The position numbers and the translations under genes are program-made. 64,000 nucleotides of DNA. Origin: Agrobacterium vitis. Lineage in GTDB: Bacteria; Pseudomonadota; Alphaproteobacteria; Rhizobiales; Rhizobiaceae. This document shows positions 58,329-64,000 of this stretch, one piece after another. Every line of letters starts with the position of its first letter. The first letter of the stretch is position 1. Under the pieces are notes generated by a model, which was given only the letters and a program-made list of their open reading frames with translations, made no database searches and was not told the DNA's origin. Location: assembly GCF_013426735.1 (NCBI RefSeq), contig NZ_AP023272.1:1532501-1596500 (forward strand), written 5' to 3'.

Positions 58329-58425
58329 GGCGGCGGCTCTGTTGGAATAGCAGCCGTCGCCATATCATGGGCGGTATCGTCTTGCTACGGCATGGTGCTT
58401 CTATTGGGCCGTAGCGTGCGCATCG

Positions 58426-59547
58426 TCAGGCTGCGGCAGGCTCGGCTATTCTGCGGGCAATCGGGGCCGAGTTCCGCTCATATAGCTGGCCAAAACGGTT
58501 GGCGAGAAAGGCATCGAGGCTGATTTCCTCCTGGCGCACGAAGCCGGATTGGGGCAGCGCGCCCTCAGCCAGCAGGTCCAGCACGGCACAGATGCCAGCG
58601 GCGGTGGTGATCTGGATGGCGCTCATCTTCTTGCCCGCCACGGTCCCGGCATAGACCTTGTTGGCATAGGTTTCCTGCATGTAGCGGCCTTCGCGCCAGC
58701 CGCAGACGGTCACGAAAATCACTACCACATCCTGCATGGTGGCGGGCAGGGCGTTTTCAAACAGATCCTTCAGCACATCGCGGCGGTTCTTCAGGTTGAA
58801 ATCGTTGAGCAGCGCCTTGATGATCGCCTGGTGGCCAGGATAGCGGATGGTACGGTAATTCATCGTCCGCACCCGGCCTTCCAGGGTTTTCGCCAGCGTG
58901 CCGAGGCCGCCTGACGTGTTGAAGGCTTCATAGGTCACGCCATCCAGTGAAAACTCTTCGCGTTCTTCCATGGCAGGCACGCTAATCATCCGTCCCTCGA
59001 CAATGGCTTCGCAGGGCTCGATATATTCGTTGATCAGCCCGTCCGTGCTCCAGGTGAGGTTGTAGTTCAGCGCATTGGACGGGTACTGCGGCAGCGCGCC
59101 GACCCGCATCCGCACGCTGTCCAGTGTCTCGAAGCGCTGCGCCAGATCATGGGCGACGATGGAAATGAAGCCGGGAGCAAGTCCGCATTGCGGGATAAAG
59201 GCGGTGTGTGCACCCTCCGCCAGCGCCTCTACCTTTTTTGTGGTCGCTACGTCCTCGGTTAGGTCGAGGTAATGGCAGCTGCTGCGCGCCGCACTTTCGG
59301 CAATGGCGCCGGTCAGGTGAAAAGGGGCGGCGGAAAGAACGGCGAACTGACCGTGAAGATGGGCATCTAGGGCTTTGCTATCGGTAATATCAACCAAAGC
59401 GGTGGCAATGCCAGGGTGGAGGGCCAGTTTGCCCAATTGTTCGGCGCTACGGTCGGCAACCGTCACTCGGTAATCGCCCGTCTCGGCCAGAAGATGGGCA
59501 ATTGCCCCGCCGATCTTTCCCGCGCCAATGATGGAAATGTTTTTCAT
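58426..59547 (-). CDS. Saccharopine/lysine dehydrogenase family protein
   Basis: NAD(P)-dependent enzyme of 373 residues. Rossmann motif IGAGKIGGAIAHLLAE at the start, AAPFHLTGAIAESAARSSCHYLDLTED in the middle, and CGLAPGFISIVAHDLA, the saccharopine dehydrogenase family signature. Length and divergence to an Lrp regulator suggest L-lysine catabolism, for example lysine 6-dehydrogenase, a known Agrobacterium enzyme of about 40 kDa; that specificity is inference. The gene is divergent from an Lrp/AsnC gene, with about 120 bases between. Confidence 0.8.
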   Translation of the reverse strand: MKNISIIGAGKIGGAIAHLLAETGDYRVTVADRSAEQLGKLALHPGIATALVDITDSKALDAHLHGQFAVLSAAPFHLTGAIAESAARSSCHYLDLTEDVATTKKVEALAEGAHTAFIPQCGLAPGFISIVAHDLAQRFETLDSVRMRVGALPQYPSNALNYNLTWSTDGLINEYIEPCEAIVEGRMISVPAMEEREEFSLDGVTYEAFNTSGGLGTLAKTLEGRVRTMNYRTIRYPGHQAIIKALLNDFNLKNRRDVLKDLFENALPATMQDVVVIFVTVCGWREGRYMQETYANKVYAGTVAGKKMSAIQITTAAGICAVLDLLAEGALPQSGFVRQEEISLDAFLANRFGQLYERNSAPIARRIAEPAAA

Positions 59548-59669
59548 TGATCGTTCCCCTGATGCTTTTGACGAGCCTTCAGTGTGGAGCCGATCCCTGT
59601 CGATTCACAGTGGCAAATTGAACGTTTTCGCTTATATTAATGGACGATTTGCCGAAAGGATTGAGCATA

Positions 59670-60101
59670 ATGCAGGTCTCCGATAAGGACCGTGAATTGC
59701 TGGCGCTGCTGGGTGAAAATGCCCGCATGCCGGTGGCCACGCTGGCGCGACGGCTTGGCCTGTCGCGCACCACAGTGCAGGCGCGGCTGGAACGGCTGGA
59801 GCGGGAAGGGGTGATTGCCGGTTACGGGCTTCGGCTCTCAGACGCCTATCAGAGCGGGCTGATCCGCGCCCATGTGATGATCACCATGGCACCCAAGGCA
59901 TTGACCAACGTCACGGCAGAGCTGGCCGCCATCCCACAGGTGACGGCGCTGCATTCCGTCAACGGCCCCTATGACCTGATCGCCATGTTGGCCGCGCCAT
60001 CAATCCAGGAGCTGGACCGGCTGATTGACCGGATTGGGGAACTGTCGGGGGTGGAGCGGACGCTGTCTTCGATCATCCTATCGACGCGGATCGCTCGGTA
60101 A
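59670..60101 (+). CDS. Lrp/AsnC-family transcriptional regulator
   Basis: Regulator of about 143 residues. N-terminal HTH: SDKDRELLALLGENARMPVATLARRLGLSRTTVQARLERLEREGVIAGYG, the AsnC pattern. The C-terminal RAM domain (TALHSVNGPYDLIAMLAAPSIQELD) would bind an amino acid. The ATG chosen follows AAGGA; an ATG ten codons upstream has no RBS. Divergent from the dehydrogenase, so it probably controls it in response to an amino acid, perhaps lysine. Confidence 0.87.
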   Translation: MQVSDKDRELLALLGENARMPVATLARRLGLSRTTVQARLERLEREGVIAGYGLRLSDAYQSGLIRAHVMITMAPKALTNVTAELAAIPQVTALHSVNGPYDLIAMLAAPSIQELDRLIDRIGELSGVERTLSSIILSTRIAR

Positions 60102-60116
60102 GCGTCTTTGTTGTGA

Positions 60117-60389
60117 TCATTTTCTATAATGGTAGCGGCATTGCACGATATCCAACCGCTGTTCCTGGCCTGACCCCGAAACGCAATAGACCAGCCGATG
60201 ATCGCCAGCGATACGCCGAGACCAGAAGCCAGCGAGATCGCCTTTCAGCGGTTCGGGCTTTCCAAGGCCGGTAAACGGAGTTCTTTTGGCATTGCGGATC
60301 AGGTCGTTGATTTTCGAGACCATTTTCAGGTCGGTTTGGAGCCAAAATTCGTAATCGTCCCAGGCATTCTCGGTCCAGCCCAGCTTCAT
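60117..60389 (-). CDS. YoeB/Txe-family mRNA interferase toxin (module 2)
   Basis: RelE-superfamily toxin of 90 residues, closely similar to the first module's toxin: GLGKPEPLKG (Glu), GFWSRRIAGDHRLVY (Arg) and QCRYHYRK at the C-terminus. It starts three bases after the antitoxin stop, as in module 1. It ends 15 bases from the Lrp gene on the opposite strand. Confidence 0.92.
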   Translation of the reverse strand: MKLGWTENAWDDYEFWLQTDLKMVSKINDLIRNAKRTPFTGLGKPEPLKGDLAGFWSRRIAGDHRLVYCVSGSGQEQRLDIVQCRYHYRK

Positions 60390-60392
60390 CGT

Positions 60393-60665
60393 TCAAGCGT
60401 CCTGGTGGTCATCCGGCTCAGTTGGATCGCGATCAGTGACTTTGCCTTGGCGCAATTGTTCGATGCTGTCGCGCAGGCGTTCGGCGTTGGCCGGCTTGGA
60501 CAGGAGATGCAAGGTTTCCTGCATGCTCTCATATTCTCCCTCGGCAATCACCACCACGGCTTCCTTGCCTTGGCGTGTCACCAGCAAGGGCGCGCGTGAC
60601 TCCAGCACGCTGTCAAAATGATGAGCGAAATTCTGGCGAAATTCAGTGAAGCGAACATTGGTCAT
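60393..60665 (-). CDS. Phd/YefM-family antitoxin (module 2)
   Basis: Antitoxin of 90 residues. N-terminal MTNVRFTEFRQNFAHHFDSVLESRAPLLVTRQGKEAVVVIAEGEYESMQETLHLL is the Phd/YefM DNA-binding domain; C-terminal NAERLRDSIEQLRQGKVTD would bind the toxin. It shares the ESMxETLHLLSxPANAxRL segment with module 1, so cross-interaction is possible. GAGG precedes the ATG. Confidence 0.92.
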   Translation of the reverse strand: MTNVRFTEFRQNFAHHFDSVLESRAPLLVTRQGKEAVVVIAEGEYESMQETLHLLSKPANAERLRDSIEQLRQGKVTDRDPTEPDDHQDA

Positions 60666-60684
60666 GGTCTATGCCTCAATAATC

Positions 60685-60702
60685 TGTACGTATTTCTGTA
60701 CA
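60685..60702 (-). promoter_or_regulatory. Toxin-antitoxin operator, module 2
   Basis: TGTAC-gtatttct-GTACA, 20 bases upstream of the antitoxin ATG. Core and spacing (N8) equal those of the module 1 operator (20019-20036), although the flanks differ. Confidence 0.75.
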
Positions 60703-60805
60703 TTAATTGCCGCATCGAAGTCAACAGGATTGCCGACATGCAAATCCACCCGCAAGAGTTTTGCGGGTGGCTTTGGTTCTTTCGGGTTGCTGTGAAGCCG
60801 TCCCC

Positions 60806-62512
60806 TTACTTCGCCCTTGCGTCCAGCACCCGGTTGGCGGCCGAGACGATGGCTTCCAGCGAGGCGGTGACGATGTTCTGGTTGATACCGGCACCGAACA
60901 GCCGCCCGCCGGGATGGTCCATTTCCACATAGGCGATGGCCGCAGCGTTGGAGCCGTGTTGCAGGGAGTGCTCGGAATAATCGCGCACCGAAATCTCTAT
61001 GCCCAGATAGGTGGAGAGCGCGTTGACGAAACCGTCGATCGGGCCATTGCCCTTGCCCTCGATGCGCTTGACCTCGCCGCCATCGGTGATTTCGGCAGCG
61101 ACAATCCGCACGCCCTTGGTGGCCGTGTCGGGATAGGTGTGGTGATCGACGAATTTCAGCCGGGCGGCGGGCTGGTCGATATAGCGGCTGATAAAGCTGT
61201 CATAGATCCGCTTGGAGGGCAGTTCCACGCCTTCTTCATCGGTAATGCGCTGGATTTCCTCGCGGAATTCGACTTGCAGGTTGCGCGGCAGGTTGATGCC
61301 GTAATCCTGTTGCAGGATATAGGCGATGCCGCCCTTGCCCGATTGGGAATTGATGCGGATGATTGCCTCATAGGAGCGGCCGACATCCTGCGGATCGATG
61401 GGCAGATAGGGGACTTCCCAGACTGGGGAATTGGCCTTTTTTACCGCCTTCATGCCCTTGTTGATCGCATCCTGGTGTGAGCCGGAAAAGGCGGTATAGA
61501 CCAGTTCGCCAACATAGGGATGGCGTTCCGGAATGGTCATTTCATTGGCATATTCATAGACATCCTTGATGCGCTCGATCTGCGAGCAGTCCAGCTCGGG
61601 ATCGATGCCCTGGGTGTACATGTTCAGCGCCAGCGTCACCACATCGACATTGCCGGTGCGCTCGCCATTGCCAAACAGCGTGCCTTCCACCCGGTCGGCA
61701 CCTGCCATCAGCGCCAGTTCGGTGGCGGCGATGCCGGTGCCGCGGTCGTTGTGCGGATGCAGCGAGATGATGACGTTTTCGCGGTTGTCGATATTGCGGC
61801 ACATCCACTCGATCTGGTCGGCATAGATGTTCGGCGTAGCCATTTCCACCGTCGAGGGCAGGTTGAGGATCAGTTTGTTGTCAGCGGTCGGCTTGATTTC
61901 GGCAATCACAGCGTTGCAGATCTCCAGCGCCACCTCCAGTTCGGTGCCGGTAAAGCTTTCCGGCGAATATTCAAACCGGTAGCCGCCACCGGCCTTGGTG
62001 GCCATGTCGATGATCATTTTCGCCGCATCGACGGCGATCTGCTTGATGCCAGGTACGTCCTTGGCAAACACCACGCGGCGCTGCAATTCCGAGGTTGAAT
62101 TGTAGAAATGGATGATCGGCTTATGCGCGCCTTCCAGGGCCTCGAAGGTGCGGCTGATCAGTTCCGGGCGGCATTGCACCAGCACTTGCAGGGAGACGTC
62201 ATCGGGCACATTGCCTTGCTCGACGCACCAGCGGGCAAAGTCGAAATCGGTCTGTGAGGCCGAGGGGAAGCCGATCTCGATTTCCTTGAAGCCCATTTCC
62301 AGCAGCAACTGGAACATCCGGGCCTTACGGTCGTGGCCCATCGGATTGACCAGCGACTGGTTGCCGTCGCGCAGATCGACCGAACACCAGATCGGCGCTT
62401 GGGTGATGGTTTTGCCCGGCCAGGTGCGGTCGGAAATGTCGATCTGCGGATAGGCCTGGTATTTCTTTGCCGCGTCGGGCATGCCCTTTTTGATGGAATT
62501 GGTCTTCAACAT
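60806..62512 (-). CDS. leuA: 2-isopropylmalate synthase
   Basis: First committed enzyme of leucine synthesis: condenses acetyl-CoA with 2-oxoisovalerate. Product of 568 residues, the long type (LeuA2-like). The catalytic region has WCSVDLRDGNQSLVNPM, GFKEIEIGFPSASQTDFDF and SLHPHNDRGTGIAATELALMAGADRVEGTLFGNGERTGNVD, including the HPHNDRG metal motif. The C-terminal regulatory domain (IEGKGNGPIDGFVNALS) binds leucine. ATG follows GAGAAGAGAG. The leader region upstream forms a large hairpin (62623-62669). Confidence 0.96.
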   Translation of the reverse strand: MLKTNSIKKGMPDAAKKYQAYPQIDISDRTWPGKTITQAPIWCSVDLRDGNQSLVNPMGHDRKARMFQLLLEMGFKEIEIGFPSASQTDFDFARWCVEQGNVPDDVSLQVLVQCRPELISRTFEALEGAHKPIIHFYNSTSELQRRVVFAKDVPGIKQIAVDAAKMIIDMATKAGGGYRFEYSPESFTGTELEVALEICNAVIAEIKPTADNKLILNLPSTVEMATPNIYADQIEWMCRNIDNRENVIISLHPHNDRGTGIAATELALMAGADRVEGTLFGNGERTGNVDVVTLALNMYTQGIDPELDCSQIERIKDVYEYANEMTIPERHPYVGELVYTAFSGSHQDAINKGMKAVKKANSPVWEVPYLPIDPQDVGRSYEAIIRINSQSGKGGIAYILQQDYGINLPRNLQVEFREEIQRITDEEGVELPSKRIYDSFISRYIDQPAARLKFVDHHTYPDTATKGVRIVAAEITDGGEVKRIEGKGNGPIDGFVNALSTYLGIEISVRDYSEHSLQHGSNAAAIAYVEMDHPGGRLFGAGINQNIVTASLEAIVSAANRVLDARAK

Positions 62513-62860
62513 GTTCGCTCTCTTCTCATCCCGAATATGCCCGGCTTATAGCGGTTCGAGTGCCGCATGCGAATGACAAATCCGGCCCCTTCAGGGGTCA
62601 ATAGTCAAAATTGTGGAGTGGTGAGGAGCAATCGCCTGCGACGGCTAACCCGGCCGCCGGGCGCTCCTCAATGGACCCGGCAACCGCGGATAAGGTCGAG
62701 AAGAAGAAGCGAGGATAGGGCGCGCAAAGCTGCGGCGCGGCTAAAATTGCCTCGCTGTGCAGTCTTCGTCATGGAATGGCCCGATGTCTTCATGCTTCAA
62801 TCTATAATCAGCGGTTTCCGGGCTGGCAAGGGCAATTTTCATCAAGGCTGCGGATCACGG
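62513..62860. other. leuA leader region with a GC-rich hairpin
   Basis: No gene is seen in these 348 bases. On the minus strand GAGGAGC (62669-62663) pairs with GCTCCTC (62629-62623), enclosing a second stem CCCGGC/GCCGGG, about 110 bases before the leuA ATG. No leader peptide with an ATG and a run of Leu codons is found. The rest should hold the leuA promoter and the benE 3-prime end. Confidence 0.5.
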
Positions 62861-64000
62861 TCAGCGCCGTAGCCGGACGGCGAGCCGCGTCAACCCCAGC
62901 ATGGCCAGGCCGCCGATCAATCCCCAGAAGGCGGCGGAAATGCCGAGAAGCGAGATACCCGACGCGGTGACCAGGAAGGTGACGGCGGCGGCCTCGCGGG
63001 TCGTGGGTTCCCGGAAAGCCGAAACGATCGACCCGGAAAAGGCACCGATCAGCGCAAGACCCGCGACCGATTCGATCAGGATTGCGGGTGCCAGCCCGAC
63101 GAAGGAGGTGACGACGCCGGCCAAAAGGCCGAGGACCAGATAGCCCACGCTGCCGATCATCGCCGCCCAGTAGCGCCGCTGCGGATCGGCATGGGCATCA
63201 TGGCCCGCCGCCATGGCGGCTGTGACAGCGGCGAGATTGATGGCATGGGCACCGAAGGGCGCGGCAAGGGCGGTGAACAGGCCGGTAATGGTGAAAAGCG
63301 GACCCGGTTTCGGGTGGTAATCATGCACTTTCAGCACGGCGATGCCTGGAATGTTCTGTGAAGCCATGGTGACGATAAACAGGGGCAATGCGATGGAAAC
63401 CATCGACGCGAATGTGAACGTCGGCATCACGAATGCCACCGGCGGCACCAAGGACGCACCCAATGCCGAGAATGCACCGTCGGGTAGGGGAACGGCGAAC
63501 ACCAGGACCAGAACGAAGGCAGCAAGAGCGGCGGGAACGGCAAAGAGCCTGTTGATGGTGCCGACAATCGCCCAGGCGAGCAGGATTGGCAGGCCGAGCA
63601 GCGGGCTTTCTTCGATAGCTTTGAACGGGGCAAAGCAAAGGCCGACGATCACCCCTGATAGCATGGCATTGGCAAGCGGGGCGGGAATGGCGCCAATGGC
63701 CCGGCCAAGCGGCTTGAATAGCCCGGCAATGACGATCAGCGCGGCGCACACCAGAAACGCCCCGACTGCTGCTGAAAAACCGCCTTGCGGCACACCCGCT
63801 GTGACCAGCAGGGCGGCACCGGGCGTAGACCATGCAATGGAAATCGGCATCCGCGTCTTGAGACAGACGATAAGGCCGCAAATCCCCATGGAGACCGACA
63901 GCGCCATCAGGCCGGAGGCCGCCTGCAGATCGCTGGCCCCAACCCCTTTCAGCCCTTGCAGGATAACAGCAAAGGAACTGGCAAAGCCGACGAAGGCAAC
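62861..64000 (-). CDS. benE: BenE-family benzoate/proton symporter (partial)
   Basis: Inner-membrane transporter, truncated at the right edge: about 379 residues are visible and the frame is open to the end of the window. Features of BenE are SMVSIALPLFIVTMASQNIPGIAVLK, FAPFGAHAINLAAVTAAMAAG and a series of about ten hydrophobic segments. The family is named for benzoate uptake, but other aromatic acids are likely for many members. No ben or cat genes lie in the window, so the substrate is uncertain. Confidence 0.88.
   Translation of the reverse strand, partial: VAFVGFASSFAVILQGLKGVGASDLQAASGLMALSVSMGICGLIVCLKTRMPISIAWSTPGAALLVTAGVPQGGFSAAVGAFLVCAALIVIAGLFKPLGRAIGAIPAPLANAMLSGVIVGLCFAPFKAIEESPLLGLPILLAWAIVGTINRLFAVPAALAAFVLVLVFAVPLPDGAFSALGASLVPPVAFVMPTFTFASMVSIALPLFIVTMASQNIPGIAVLKVHDYHPKPGPLFTITGLFTALAAPFGAHAINLAAVTAAMAAGHDAHADPQRRYWAAMIGSVGYLVLGLLAGVVTSFVGLAPAILIESVAGLALIGAFSGSIVSAFREPTTREAAAVTFLVTASGISLLGISAAFWGLIGGLAMLGLTRLAVRLRR

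Noticed and set aside
62570..62660. Possible Leu-rich leader peptide for leuA (three Leu codons in a row)
   Set aside because: The TTG CTC CTC run has no upstream in-frame ATG or GTG and no RBS.

Overview
This 64 kb window is a chromosome-type segment of a GC-rich alphaproteobacterium, most likely a member of the Rhizobiaceae (Agrobacterium/Allorhizobium/Rhizobium group). The evidence is a set of rhizobial hallmarks: a BacA/SbmA peptide transporter, a choline transporter of the choXWV type, a NolR-like ArsR regulator, a fused TrpE-TrpG anthranilate synthase behind a Trp-rich leader peptide, and RIME-like intergenic mosaic repeats. Most of the window is core metabolism. I saw no rRNA, tRNA, CRISPR array, insertion sequence or phage. 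Genus assignment is inference.

Layout. 0-5.2 kb (minus): bdhA-xdhA-xdhB-xdhC, 3-hydroxybutyrate dehydrogenase followed by xanthine dehydrogenase, with an inverted pair of RIME-like repeats between xdhA and xdhB. 5.3-13.9 kb: glpK with a DeoR/GlpR-type operator, a luciferase-like monooxygenase, map, an MFS transporter, bacA, a polysaccharide-deacetylase-like protein and nnrU. 14.2-19.5 kb: a YfgM-like TPR protein, der, a GT4 glycosyltransferase and a GH13 alpha-glucosidase. 19.5-24.6 kb (minus): a YoeB/YefM-type toxin-antitoxin pair, adenine deaminase, a CPT-like kinase overlapping an aldose-epimerase-like gene, and an orphan Liv-type binding protein. 24.8-26.1 kb: a broken HExxH toxin gene with a small downstream partner. 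26.3-33.1 kb: an aminotransferase, NolR-like and HugZ-like proteins, and choXWV. 33.4-41.5 kb: tdk, a DUF2333 protein, a LuxR-PAS gene pair, fhs, and a TonB-dependent haem-type receptor with a distinctive promoter. 41.5-51.7 kb: an extensin-like protein, selO, hupE, a DUF2076 protein, an unknown 350-residue protein, queF-CDF, and trpL-trpE(G)-GNAT. 51.8-57.1 kb (minus): a type VI secretion vgrG island (vgrG, lipoprotein, unknown, AT-rich unknown, PAAR) with a sulfotransferase relic beside it. 57.2-64 kb: DUF1993 and YkgJ proteins, a lysine/saccharopine dehydrogenase with a divergent Lrp regulator, a second YoeB/YefM pair, leuA and a truncated benE.

How parts work together. Adenine deaminase makes hypoxanthine, which the XdhAB/XdhC enzyme can oxidise to xanthine and urate, so two purine-salvage steps are present although 15 kb apart. 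ChoXWV imports choline. TrpEG is controlled by transcription attenuation whose parts are all visible. The two toxin-antitoxin modules, 40 kb apart, carry the same TGTAC-N8-GTACA operator architecture. The most unusual region is the vgrG island, with an unrecognised 387-residue candidate effector, a lipoprotein and an AT-rich membrane protein. The decayed HExxH toxin at 25-26 kb may be a relic of the same kind of antagonistic system. No structural type VI genes lie in the window.
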